Below the pieces are notes generated by a model. That model was not told the origin of the DNA. It searched no databases and was given only the letters and a program-made list of their open reading frames with translations. Below are positions 1 to 6,984 of a stretch of 7,308 bases of DNA, in pieces. Position 1 is the stretch's first letter. The number at the start of each line of letters is the position of its first letter. The DNA comes from Acidiferrobacteraceae bacterium (GTDB taxonomy: Bacteria; Pseudomonadota; Gammaproteobacteria; Arenicellales; UBA868), in assembly GCA_002731295.1 (NCBI GenBank), contig PCBE01000105.1:1-7308 (forward strand), in the 5' to 3' direction. A program made the position numbers and the translations under genes.

Positions 1-683
1 TTGAGAGCCCGCTCTATAAAGCGGAAGGAGTTGATGTTTTTTAATTCAGTCCGTATACCGAGTTCTGAATCACCTTCAACTCTGATGGAGATGTTGGCGT
101 CGCAGCGAAATGAGCCCTCCTGCATGTTGCCATCACAAATTTTGAGATAGCGAACAAGTGAGTGAATTTTTCTCAGATAGGCGATAGCCTCGGCTGGTGA
201 GCGCATGTCGGGCTCGGAGACAACTTCGAGCAGGGGCGTGCCTGCTCTGTTGAGATCGATACCTGACATCTCCCCCAAACCATCGTGCAGTGACTTTCCG
301 GCATCCTCTTCAAGATGTGCTCGTGTAATTCGGATCTGTTTTAGTGTGTCACCTTCACCGATATTGATTTTGCCGCCGGACACGATAGGTATTTCATACT
401 GGCTGATTTGGTAACCCTTGGGCAGGTCTGGATAGAAATAGTTTTTTCGGGCAAATACTGATCGATGGTTGATGGTTGCACCGGTTGCCAGGCCAAATGT
501 AGCCGCCATCTGAACTGCAGTACGATTCATCACTGGGAGGATACCCGGCAGGGCGATGTCAACAGCACAGGCCTGGGTATTGGGATCGGCGCCGTAGTGA
601 GTGGAGGCGCCTGAAAAAATCTTGCTTTGAGTCTGAAGCTGGACATGCACCTCCAGGCCAATGACGCTTTCCCAGTGTGTCAC
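1..683 (-). CDS. gatB: Asp-tRNA(Asn)/Glu-tRNA(Gln) amidotransferase subunit B (partial, C-terminal part outside window)
   Basis: GatB is the tRNA-binding and kinase-like subunit of the GatCAB amidotransferase. It activates the side-chain carboxylate of misacylated Glu-tRNA(Gln) or Asp-tRNA(Asn) with ATP, and ammonia from GatA then completes the amide. The 227 visible codons read as a canonical N-terminal catalytic domain: GLEVHVQL (residues 9-16), [15 protein letters not shown] (79-92 region), HLEEDAGK (123-130), the signature [19 protein letters not shown] (142-160), a [17 protein letters not shown] block (185-201) and ELKNINSF near the edge. The family is about 475-480 residues long, so roughly half is missing, including the C-terminal tRNA-binding tail. 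The GTG start overlaps the gatA stop as GTGA, with a GGGAG ribosome site (691-695) seven bases upstream, so translation is probably coupled to gatA. I see no frameshift. Confidence 0.97.
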   Translation of the reverse strand, partial: MTHWESVIGLEVHVQLQTQSKIFSGASTHYGADPNTQACAVDIALPGILPVMNRTAVQMAATFGLATGATINHRSVFARKNYFYPDLPKGYQISQYEIPIVSGGKINIGEGDTLKQIRITRAHLEEDAGKSLHDGLGEMSGIDLNRAGTPLLEVVSEPDMRSPAEAIAYLRKIHSLVRYLKICDGNMQEGSFRCDANISIRVEGDSELGIRTELKNINSFRFIERAL

Positions 684-2137
684 TCGTAGTCTCCCGGGAT
701 ACGTTGGTGCCAGTCAGTTACCTTCTGATAGCTGTGTGCCGCAGAAAGGATATTGGCCTCCTTGAGATATGGCCCGATTAGTTGTAGACCGATTGGAAGT
801 CCTGATTGATCGAATCCCACTGGTAGAGAAATTGCGGGCAGCCCGGCCAGGTTAACCGGCACAGTAAACACGTCGTTAAGATACATCGAGACCGGGTCAT
901 CAAGGTTCTCACCCAAGGGGAAAGCAGTTGAAGGTGTTGTTGGCCCCGCTATGAGGTCGCACTGTTTGAACGCCTGACTAAAATCATTGGCAATGATTCG
1001 GCGGACTTTCTGGGCTTTGAGGTAATAGGCATCGTAATAGCCAGCTGACAGCGCGTAAGTGCCTATAAGAATTCTGCGTTTAACCTCATCGCCAAAGCCC
1101 TCTGCGCGGCTTTTTTCGTACATATCAAGTAAATCACTAAACTCTGCGGTTCGATGTCCGTAGCGCACACCGTCAAACTTAGACAGGTTCGACGAAGCTT
1201 CAGCGGGTGCAATGACGTAATACGCAGCAATACCGGCGCTACTGTTGGGCAACTCGATATCAACCAGCTTTGCGCCAAGTTTTTCGAATTCTTCTAGGGC
1301 TGTTTCTATGGCGGACAGCACCTCGGCATCGATCGAGGGATCGAGAAACTCTTTGGGAATCCCCAGCCTAACGTTTTCGAGGCCAGTGTTCAGTGCCGAA
1401 AGATAATCTGGGACAGCGGTGTCCAGGGAGGTTGAATCCCGGCTGTCGAAACCGGCCATAGTCTGTAGCAACAGGGCTGCGTCCTCGGCCGACTGGGTAA
1501 TCGGTCCGGCCTGATCCAGTGATGAGGCATAGGCCACCATGCCATAACGGGAAATTCGTCCGTACGACGGTTTAAGTCCTGTCAGGCCGCAGAATGCGGC
1601 TGGCTGCCGAATTGATCCCCCGGTGTCTGTGCCAATGGCAGCTGGTGCCAGTCTGGCAGACACGGCTGCTGCCGAACCGCCCGAACTACCGCCAGGCACC
1701 CGCGCTGTATTCCAAGGGTTGAGTACCGGTCCGAAATACGACGACTCATTGGAAGAACCCATGGCGAATTCGTCCATGTTGGTTTTTCCGAGCACGATAA
1801 AGCCGTCTTTATCGAGACGCTCAACGACGGTTGCATCGTAGGGTGATACGAAATTGGATAATATTCTGGATCCACAACTTGTGAGCAGGTCTTGGGTACA
1901 AAAGATATCTTTCAGGGCGACAGGCAGCCCCTTGAGGTTTGAGTTACGCTCATTTCGCCTTGAGTGATCAGCTTGTTGAGCTTGTGCCAGGGTCTGTTCC
2001 CGATCAACACTCACGAACGCATTCAATTGCTGGTTTTGTTCTATCCGGTCCAGAAAGTGAGTGGTGATCTCCGTACTGCTGATTCCACCAGTTGCTAACA
2101 TTCTGTTCAGAGCGCTCAGGCTTTGCCGGTGCGGCAT
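680..2137 (-). CDS. gatA: Asp-tRNA(Asn)/Glu-tRNA(Gln) amidotransferase subunit A
   Basis: GatA is the glutaminase subunit of GatCAB. It hydrolyses glutamine and passes ammonia through a tunnel to GatB. The 485-residue protein has the usual family length and the amidase-signature fold. The Lys/cis-Ser/Ser catalytic set is visible: Lys76 in [10 protein letters not shown], Ser151 in the [12 protein letters not shown] glycine/serine loop (148-159), and Ser175 in [16 protein letters not shown] (169-184). The start is ATG, with AGGA (2149-2152) eleven bases upstream, a slightly long spacing; the N-terminus lines up with family members, so an alternative start is unlikely. The gene lies 65 bases after gatC and overlaps the gatB start by 4 bases. 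All catalytic residues are present, so it should be active. Similar amidases exist as stand-alone enzymes, but the gatC and gatB neighbours settle the assignment. Confidence 0.98.
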   Translation of the reverse strand: MPHRQSLSALNRMLATGGISSTEITTHFLDRIEQNQQLNAFVSVDREQTLAQAQQADHSRRNERNSNLKGLPVALKDIFCTQDLLTSCGSRILSNFVSPYDATVVERLDKDGFIVLGKTNMDEFAMGSSNESSYFGPVLNPWNTARVPGGSSGGSAAAVSARLAPAAIGTDTGGSIRQPAAFCGLTGLKPSYGRISRYGMVAYASSLDQAGPITQSAEDAALLLQTMAGFDSRDSTSLDTAVPDYLSALNTGLENVRLGIPKEFLDPSIDAEVLSAIETALEEFEKLGAKLVDIELPNSSAGIAAYYVIAPAEASSNLSKFDGVRYGHRTAEFSDLLDMYEKSRAEGFGDEVKRRILIGTYALSAGYYDAYYLKAQKVRRIIANDFSQAFKQCDLIAGPTTPSTAFPLGENLDDPVSMYLNDVFTVPVNLAGLPAISLPVGFDQSGLPIGLQLIGPYLKEANILSAAHSYQKVTDWHQRIPGDYE

Positions 2138-2202
2138 CGTTAGTGGTTTCCTGAGAACTGCAGATTCTGGACGAGGTGACCCAAAGTTTTGTCGTACCGG
2201 CG

Positions 2203-2490
2203 CTAATCGAGTACTTTTGGCACTAGATAGAGACCCTGTTTTACGGCGGGTGCAATAGCCTGAAACTGGTCCCGTTTATTGACCTCTTTCACTTCGTCGT
2301 CCCGAAGTCGCAATTGGATGTCCTGAGGGTGGGCCATTGGCTGGATCCCTTCAGTATCGATCTTGTTCATCTGTTCCACCAGGGTCAAGATGTTGGATAG
2401 ATCGATGCTGTAGCGTTCAGCCTCATGCGGTTCGATACCGATACGGGCGAGTCGCGCGACACGTTCTACGTCTGATTTGGAGATAGACAC
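2203..2490 (-). CDS. gatC: Asp-tRNA(Asn)/Glu-tRNA(Gln) amidotransferase subunit C
   Basis: GatC is the small non-catalytic subunit that wraps around the GatA-GatB interface and stabilises the complex. The 95-residue product has the family pattern: an N-terminal helix ([15 protein letters not shown], 6-20), a [13 protein letters not shown] turn (45-57), an LRDDEV block (62-67) and the conserved C-terminal tail [10 protein letters not shown] (86-95). Length is normal. The start is GTG. An in-frame TGA eleven codons upstream (2521-2523) rules out a much longer protein, and the only nearby ATG (2505-2507) is out of frame. No Shine-Dalgarno sequence precedes the GTG; the leader there is pyrimidine-rich instead. 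gatC is the first gene of the operon, and a TATAAT box lies about 34 bases upstream of the start. Confidence 0.96.
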   Translation of the reverse strand: MSISKSDVERVARLARIGIEPHEAERYSIDLSNILTLVEQMNKIDTEGIQPMAHPQDIQLRLRDDEVKEVNKRDQFQAIAPAVKQGLYLVPKVLD

Positions 2491-2523
2491 GACCAGGGGA
2501 GGAGCATTCGTTATCAGAGGTCA

Positions 2524-2552
2524 ATTATACCCTGCTCCGGTTGAACCGGCAG
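2524..2552 (-). promoter_or_regulatory. Predicted sigma70 promoter of gatCAB
   Basis: On the minus strand a perfect TATAAT box occupies 2524-2529. Seventeen bases upstream lies CTGCCG (2547-2552), a weak -35 with three of six consensus bases. Transcription would begin near 2517, giving a leader of about 27 bases before the gatC GTG. The exact -10 and its placement ahead of the first operon gene make this believable, although the poor -35 suggests a weak or activator-dependent promoter. This is motif reading only. Confidence 0.55.
2537..2549. repeat. 13-bp palindrome between the divergent promoters (possible operator)
   Basis: CCGGTTGAACCGG is a perfect inverted repeat of two 6-base arms around one central base. 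Outer arms CCTGC (2531-2535) and GCAGG (2549-2553) extend a looser symmetry. The palindrome lies in the spacer of the gatC promoter and covers the proposed mreB -35 (2541-2546), so a dimeric protein bound there could affect both operons. With a one-base centre it is more likely a DNA-level site than an RNA hairpin. I do not recognise it as the site of a known regulator. Confidence 0.4.
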
Positions 2553-2571
2553 GGGTACCCTGTGCTACAGT
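2541..2571 (+). promoter_or_regulatory. Predicted sigma70 promoter of the mreB operon
   Basis: TACAGT (2566-2571) matches the -10 consensus at four of six bases and is preceded by TG one base upstream (2563-2564), an extended -10. TTGAAC (2541-2546) matches the -35 at four of six, at a long spacing of 19 bases. The start site would fall near 2578, giving a leader of about 40 bases before mreB. The extended -10 could offset the poor spacing. It directly abuts the divergent gatC promoter. Confidence 0.42.
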
Positions 2572-2618
2572 ACGCGGCTTAATCTCGCTTCACATTTTTT
2601 CGTTTACTCGGCAGGCAT

Positions 2619-3659
2619 ATGTTATTCAAGCGTTTTTTTGGCCTATTTTCCAATGACCTGGCAATCGACCTGGGGACGGCCAATACGCTTGTGTATGTGC
2701 GGGAGCGTGGTGTAATCCTCAATGAACCGTCGGTGGTTGCGATACGAACCGGTTCTATAGCACCAGAAAAGACGATACTGGCTGTTGGGCAGGAGGCAAA
2801 ACTGATGTTGGGCCGAACGCCCGGAAATATTCAGGCAATACGGCCCTTAAAAGATGGGGTCATCGCAGATTTCACGATCACAGAGATAATGCTGAAATTT
2901 TTTATCAGAAAGGTTCAGCAGAACCGTTTTTTCTCCAGTCCCCGAATTGTGATCTGCGTGCCCGGTGGGTCTAATCAGGTTGAACGTCGTGCGATCCGAG
3001 AATCCGCGGTGACAGCCGGTGCTAGGGAGGTGTATCTGATTGAAGAGCCGATGGCCATGGCGATCGGTGCTGCGTTGCCCGTTGCCGAGCCGACTGGTTC
3101 TTTGGTGCTCGATATCGGAGGTGGAACCACTGAAGTCGCCGTGTTGTCACTTGGCGGGATCGTTTATGCCACTTCTCTACGTGTTGCTGGTGACACTTTT
3201 GATGATGCGATTATCAATTATGTCCGCCGCAGGCATGGATTGCTCATTGGTGAAGCAACGGCGGAGCGGGTGAAGAAGGCGATTGGAACGGCTTGGATCG
3301 ACTCTGATCACCGTGAAATGGAAATCAAGGGACGTGATGTGACTGAAGGAATGTCGCGCGGTCTGTTGATTGGCAGTGACGAGGTTTACGATGCAATCAG
3401 TGATGCCTTGAGTCAGATCATTGGTGTAATTCGGGAAACGCTCGAGAACACACCACCTGAATTGGCTGCCGACATTGGTGAACGGGGCATGGTGATTGCC
3501 GGTGGTGGTGCGCTGATTCGGGATATGGATCGGCGGCTGATGCAGGAAACCGGGTTGCCGGTGGTTATTGCTGACGACCCCTTGACCTGTGTCGCAAGAG
3601 GCTGTGGTCGCGCACTTGAAGACATGGCAGTGTTGGGAGATGTTTTCACGCGGGAGTAG
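2619..3659 (+). CDS. mreB: Rod shape-determining protein MreB (bacterial actin)
   Basis: MreB is the actin-like ATPase that forms membrane-bound filaments and positions the cell-wall elongation machinery. The 346-residue product is full length. Nucleotide-binding motifs are in the expected order: phosphate-1 DLGTANT (17-23), the [11 protein letters not shown] segment (141-151) with probable catalytic Glu143, phosphate-2 [11 protein letters not shown] (165-175), and the adenosine motif [15 protein letters not shown] (290-304). The N-terminus, [10 protein letters not shown], is a short basic and aromatic stretch that fits the amphipathic membrane-binding helix of Gram-negative MreB, which supports this ATG. 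The ribosome site is weak: AGG (2613-2615) only three bases from the ATG. It opens the mre-mrdA-rodA operon and is divergent from gatC. The loop [10 protein letters not shown] has Gly where Val or Cys is more usual, a minor variation. Confidence 0.99.
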   Translation: MLFKRFFGLFSNDLAIDLGTANTLVYVRERGVILNEPSVVAIRTGSIAPEKTILAVGQEAKLMLGRTPGNIQAIRPLKDGVIADFTITEIMLKFFIRKVQQNRFFSSPRIVICVPGGSNQVERRAIRESAVTAGAREVYLIEEPMAMAIGAALPVAEPTGSLVLDIGGGTTEVAVLSLGGIVYATSLRVAGDTFDDAIINYVRRRHGLLIGEATAERVKKAIGTAWIDSDHREMEIKGRDVTEGMSRGLLIGSDEVYDAISDALSQIIGVIRETLENTPPELAADIGERGMVIAGGGALIRDMDRRLMQETGLPVVIADDPLTCVARGCGRALEDMAVLGDVFTRE

Positions 3660-3664
3660 CGTTG

Positions 3665-3736
3665 ATGGCTGCTTTGAATCACTGTGACAAGGTGAAACCT
3701 GATGGTAGGAGTTACCAAATAAGGGCTCGCCGGTAG
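3665..3736 (+). CDS. Possible 23-residue coupling or leader ORF between mreB and mreC
   Basis: Five bases after the mreB stop an ATG opens a 23-codon frame that closes with TAG eight bases before the mreC GTG. A GGGAG sequence inside the last mreB codons (3652-3656) sits eight bases upstream of this ATG, the best-placed ribosome site at this junction. The peptide begins MAALNHCDKV, is basic at its C-terminus (RARR), and resembles nothing I know. Translation would carry ribosomes through the hairpins in this gap and release them next to the mreC start, which has no ribosome site of its own. It could also be chance: GGGAG encodes Arg-Glu of MreB and short frames are common. Confidence 0.3.
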   Translation: MAALNHCDKVKPDGRSYQIRARR

Positions 3737-3739
3737 CCC
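3690..3739 (+). promoter_or_regulatory. Cluster of three small hairpins upstream of mreC
   Basis: Three consecutive inverted repeats fill the second half of the mreB-mreC gap. AGGT/ACCT (3690-3700) has a GAA loop. TGGTA/TACCA (3703-3717) presents GGAGT in a five-base loop. GGGCT/AGCCC (3723-3739) has a seven-base loop and ends five bases before the mreC GTG. No T-tract follows any of them, so these are not intrinsic terminators. They may control mreC translation or mark an RNA processing point that sets the MreB to MreC ratio. Stems are only four to five base pairs, so stability is uncertain. Confidence 0.4.
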
Positions 3740-3744
3740 GTCGA

Positions 3745-4617
3745 GTGAAACTTCACCGCTACGAATCCGTACACGCGTTGTTGTTTTTTGTGCTGTTGTC
3801 TATCGTTCTGATGGCAGGTCACTTCTACAGTGAGAATGTTCGCCAGATTGCGCGGGTGCTCTCTGTTCTCAGTGCGCCCGTTCATCTGATCGCAGCATCC
3901 CCTTCGACTGTATATCGATGGTTCGAGGGAAGTCTGGACTCAGAAGATGAACTTGAACTGGAATTGGCTGAACTGAGTCGGAAGCAACTCGTACTTCAGA
4001 CACGTCTCCAGCAACTCAAGGCACTCGAGTCTGAAAATGAACGGCTGAGAAATCTGCTGCATGCAGGTGCCCGGCTCGCGAGCAAGATTCAACTTGCCCA
4101 ACTGGTCAAGGTTAACCTTCATGGTCACTCACACTCCGTGCTCATCAACCGAGGGGCAGCTGATGGGGTGATCATCGGTCTGCCGGTGATAGACGAGGGC
4201 GGCCTAGTCGGTCAAGTAACGCGTGTTGGCTCGGTTCGTAGCGCTGTGTCGCTGGTCACAGACCCGACACAAGGTGTTCCGGTTCAGAGTGTACGCACCG
4301 GCTTGCGGGCAATAGCTTTTGGAGTAGGGGGGTCCGGAGAACTGCGGTTGCTCTATGTCGATCGTAATGCAGACATTCGTATTGGTGACTTGCTGGTGAC
4401 ATCCGGGCTTGGTGGTATCTATCCTTCCAGGTACCCTGTTGCGCGTGTTAGCAAAATCAAACGCCACGTTGATGAGGCGTTCATGGCTGTTCACGCAATG
4501 CCCAGTGCGCGCCTCAACAAAGGCCATCAGGTCGTGCTGGTCTGGCATGATAGCGCTGAATCATCTGCTGAATCGGATCCAGCGCTCCCGGTAGCTGCAG
4601 ACAGCGCAGATGACTAG
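3745..4617 (+). CDS. mreC: Rod shape-determining protein MreC
   Basis: MreC is a bitopic inner-membrane protein whose periplasmic part binds and activates PBP2 and links it to MreB and MreD. The 290-residue product shows a short cytoplasmic N-terminus, one membrane segment (about 10-27, ALLFFVLLSIVLMAGH), a charged coiled coil (about 65-105, rich in Glu and Leu heptads) and the double beta-barrel domain (about 115-267). Conserved blocks are INRGAADGVIIGLPVIDEGGLVGQV (135-158 region) and GDLLVTSGLGGIYP (214-227). The C-terminal tail is short and acidic, unlike the long Pro-rich tail of E. coli MreC. The GTG start has no adjacent ribosome site. A TAGGAG motif (3706-3711) lies 33 bases upstream, but its TAG is an in-frame stop and no ATG, GTG or TTG in this frame lies between, so GTG is the only conventional start. 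Confidence 0.97.
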   Translation: MKLHRYESVHALLFFVLLSIVLMAGHFYSENVRQIARVLSVLSAPVHLIAASPSTVYRWFEGSLDSEDELELELAELSRKQLVLQTRLQQLKALESENERLRNLLHAGARLASKIQLAQLVKVNLHGHSHSVLINRGAADGVIIGLPVIDEGGLVGQVTRVGSVRSAVSLVTDPTQGVPVQSVRTGLRAIAFGVGGSGELRLLYVDRNADIRIGDLLVTSGLGGIYPSRYPVARVSKIKRHVDEAFMAVHAMPSARLNKGHQVVLVWHDSAESSAESDPALPVAADSADD

Positions 4618-5104
4618 TCTGTTTGCGAGCCGCCAAAAGGTCTGGGTTATTCCGGCAACATTCTTGGTGTCGTATGTGCTTATTTCGTTTCCCGTTGGTC
4701 CTCAGTGGCGTGGCTATGTGCCTGATTGGGTTACCCTGGTTCTGATTTATTGGTGCATGGCAGCACCACAAAGAGTTGGGGTGGGTGTTGCCTGGCTGGT
4801 TGGGCTAGGGCTCGACCTCCTGACTTTCGGTCTGGTTGGCAGTCATGCGTTGACCAAGACAGTGATTGCGTTCCTGGTAGGCCGCGTGGCGCTAAGGCTC
4901 AGAGCTTATCCTGTCTGGCAGCAGACCGCCTTTATACTAATTTTGCTCGTGGTCGAAACTGCCATATTGGTTGCCATTGAGTATCTGGTGGATGGACAGT
5001 TGGGGGGTATGGTCAGTTGGCCAGCGCTGGCAGTTGGAGTCGCTGTTTGGCCATTGCTGTTCTGGATCCTTCGCCACTGTCGGCGCTGGGGTCGATTGCA
5101 ATGA
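4610..5104 (+). CDS. mreD: Rod shape-determining protein MreD
   Basis: MreD is a polytopic inner-membrane protein of the elongasome that works with MreC to regulate PBP2. The 164-residue product has the family length and is very hydrophobic, with about five or six membrane segments (near 11-28, 40-51, 57-75, 80-95, 104-125 and 137-153). The family signature is clear: PDWVTLVLIYW (38-48), then GLGLDLLTFGLVGSHAL (65-81). The basic C-terminus (RHCRRWGRLQ) fits a cytoplasmic tail. The ATG lies within the end of mreC, an 8-base overlap, without a strong ribosome site, so translation is probably coupled. Its TGA stop overlaps the mrdA ATG as ATGA. Confidence 0.96.
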   Translation: MTSLFASRQKVWVIPATFLVSYVLISFPVGPQWRGYVPDWVTLVLIYWCMAAPQRVGVGVAWLVGLGLDLLTFGLVGSHALTKTVIAFLVGRVALRLRAYPVWQQTAFILILLVVETAILVAIEYLVDGQLGGMVSWPALAVGVAVWPLLFWILRHCRRWGRLQ

Positions 5105-6984
5105 TGCAGAATCACAGCGTTAACAATCGCGACCAGGATGTACGAACAGTCAAGACCCGGCTGATGATCTCCGCTGTCTTGATGGTTGTGCTAGCGATTG
5201 CTTTGCTGGGTCGTTTTGTTGTTTTGCAGGTCACACATCACGAACGGTATCGCACGATGTCGCTGGATAACCAGATTGATTTGCGTCCCTTACCGCCAGT
5301 TAGAGGGATGATCATTGATCGCTATGGCACGGTGCTTGCAGAAAACCATTCCGTCTATGAGTTGGAAGTGATACCTGAAAACGTTAAGGATATCGATCGC
5401 ATGCTCAGTCAGATTGGTATGCTGGTCGAGTTAACAGACCAAGAAATTCGGCGGTTCCGAAAGAATGTTAAACAAAGACCTAGATTTGAGAGACAAATTC
5501 TCAAATCCCGCCTTACTGATAGCGAGGCGGCCCGTTTTGCTGTTCGACAGCAGCGATTTCCGGGAGTGACACTCAGTGCGAGCCTGCGCAGGGTTTATCC
5601 TCAGAACGACTTGACTGGACACGTTATTGGCTATGTGGGCAGGGTCAGTGATCAGGATCTTAAGAAGATTGATACTCGAGCCTACGAAGGAACAAGTTAC
5701 ATCGGTAAGATCGGCATCGAATCCTTTTATGAAACAGAACTGCTTGGTCAAGTTGGTGTTCAGCAAGTAGAGACCGATGCGTATGGGCGGGTGGTCAGAA
5801 AAGTCAGCCATGTGGCTGCCAGAGCCGGAGCAAATGTCCACTTGACACTGGATGCACAGCTTCAGAAAGTCGCAATTGAAGCACTGGACGGGCGTCGTGG
5901 TGCAGTGGTGGCCCTGGAGCCGTCCAGTGGAGACATTTTGGCTTTTGTGAGTACGCCGACCTATGACCCAAACCTTTTCTCACAAGGTATCAGTCATGAG
6001 GCTTATGGAAAGTTACGTGGGTCGGTCGATAAACCCCTCGTGAATCGGGCCTTGTATGGTCGTTACGCACCAGGATCAACGATCAAGCCCCTGTTGGCAC
6101 TGGCTGCTCTTGAGAACGGTCTGGAGTCTCAAAAGAAGATAGTGTGTTCGGGTCGATTTACATTGCCTGGGAGCAGCCATGCGTATCGTTGTTGGCGACG
6201 TAAAGGCCATGGATACGTGAATCTCCACGATGCGATTGAGCAGTCCTGCGACGTGTATTTTTACCGGCTCGCACATTCGATCGGCATCAGAAAAATGGCA
6301 GACTATTTCGGCGGATTCGGATTTGGACAGCGTACAGGGATTGATCTTCTAGATGAGCCCAGTGGTCTGCTTCCGACTCCTGAATGGAAGAAGAAAAACC
6401 GGCAGGAGTCCTGGTATCCAGGGGAGACTATTATTACTGGTATTGGTCAGGGTTATCTGCTGGTTACACCGCTGCAGCTGGCCTATGCCACTGCGTCGCT
6501 GGCCAATCGAGGGCATGCGATCAGGCCTCGGTTGCTCCGCGGACTTGAGGATCCTGGTTCCGGAGTCATTACACATCCAACGCAGCGGCGGGGATTAACC
6601 ATTAAAAACAAGGATTCGAGCTACTGGGATCAGGTCATTGCGGGGATGGAATCGGTACTTCACAGTTCAAGAGGTACGGCGAGGGCCAGTGGCAGAAACA
6701 GTCCTTACCGAATCGCCGGCAAGACCGGCACTGCACAAGTCGTCGGGATTTCTCAAGACCGGGATGATCGCAGCAACGAACTACCTGAAGAGTTACGCGA
6801 TCATGCTCTGTTCATTGCCTTTGCACCGGTTGAGCAACCGCGAATCGCCATTGCCGTGGTGGTTGAAAATGGAGGAAGTGGGAGCCGTGCAGCGGCACCC
6901 ATTGCGCGCAAGATCATGGACTACTATTTCATCCATAGATTAAGACGGGCCTCCCTTCCGGGTATAGCGCATGTATTCGGGTAG
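5101..6984 (+). CDS. mrdA: Penicillin-binding protein 2, elongasome peptidoglycan transpeptidase
   Basis: PBP2 is the class B transpeptidase that cross-links peptidoglycan during side-wall elongation, paired with RodA and activated by MreC. The 627-residue product has an N-terminal membrane anchor (about 21-44), a dimerisation/pedestal domain (LRPLPPVRGMIIDRYGTVLAEN region, 61-82, then about 83-235) and a transpeptidase domain. Catalytic motifs are SxxK as STIK (nucleophile Ser326, Lys329), SCD (382-384) in the second-motif position, and KTGT (541-544). Asp in the second motif is normal for PBP2. Its only three cysteines (349, 364, 383), with His370, form a probable metal site. I chose the ATG at 5101, which overlaps the mreD stop and has GGGG (5088-5091) nine bases upstream; the next codon, 5104, is also ATG. 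The frame opens upstream to 5017, but those 28 residues would lie within mreD and lack family resemblance. Confidence 0.97.
   Translation: MMQNHSVNNRDQDVRTVKTRLMISAVLMVVLAIALLGRFVVLQVTHHERYRTMSLDNQIDLRPLPPVRGMIIDRYGTVLAENHSVYELEVIPENVKDIDRMLSQIGMLVELTDQEIRRFRKNVKQRPRFERQILKSRLTDSEAARFAVRQQRFPGVTLSASLRRVYPQNDLTGHVIGYVGRVSDQDLKKIDTRAYEGTSYIGKIGIESFYETELLGQVGVQQVETDAYGRVVRKVSHVAARAGANVHLTLDAQLQKVAIEALDGRRGAVVALEPSSGDILAFVSTPTYDPNLFSQGISHEAYGKLRGSVDKPLVNRALYGRYAPGSTIKPLLALAALENGLESQKKIVCSGRFTLPGSSHAYRCWRRKGHGYVNLHDAIEQSCDVYFYRLAHSIGIRKMADYFGGFGFGQRTGIDLLDEPSGLLPTPEWKKKNRQESWYPGETIITGIGQGYLLVTPLQLAYATASLANRGHAIRPRLLRGLEDPGSGVITHPTQRRGLTIKNKDSSYWDQVIAGMESVLHSSRGTARASGRNSPYRIAGKTGTAQVVGISQDRDDRSNELPEELRDHALFIAFAPVEQPRIAIAVVVENGGSGSRAAAPIARKIMDYYFIHRLRRASLPGIAHVFG
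5483..5507 (+). repeat. 9-bp perfect inverted repeat inside mrdA
   Basis: GATTTGAGA (5483-5491) and TCTCAAATC (5499-5507) are exact reverse complements around a seven-base loop, GACAAAT. It sits in an AT-rich patch of the pedestal-domain coding region (about residues 128-136). No T-tract follows, so it is not a terminator. It may be a chance fold or an mRNA stability element. Confidence 0.4.

Noticed and set aside
205..414. Open frame of 69 codons on the plus strand inside gatB
   Set aside because: It is antisense to conserved GatB motifs, and its Ser/Pro-rich product looks like a shadow translation.
2495..2504. Strong Shine-Dalgarno-like AGGGGAGGAG on the plus strand in the gatC-mreB gap
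   Set aside because: No ATG, GTG or TTG follows at a workable distance, no frame opens there, and it lies upstream of the proposed mreB transcription start. It is the complement of the gatC leader.
3413..3718. Open frame of 101 codons on the minus strand across the mreB end
   Set aside because: It is antisense to a strongly conserved coding region, has low-complexity composition and no recognisable domain; it is a shadow of mreB codon usage.
3723..3739. GGGCT/AGCCC hairpin as an intrinsic terminator after mreB
   Set aside because: The stem is five base pairs and no T-run follows. It leads straight into mreC, so termination is unlikely.
4910..4938. Possible internal promoter in mreD, with TATACT at 4933-4938 ahead of mrdA
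   Set aside because: The -10 is fair, but no convincing -35 lies at 16-18 bases, and AT-rich hydrophobic codons readily produce such boxes.
5017..5100. Upstream extension of the mrdA frame to an ATG at 5017
   Set aside because: It would lie within mreD, has no family resemblance, and a coupled ATG at 5101 with a suitable ribosome site exists.
5431..5841. Open frame of 136 codons on the minus strand inside mrdA
   Set aside because: It is entirely antisense to the PBP2 pedestal domain, with no recognisable domain and no supporting ribosome site or neighbours.
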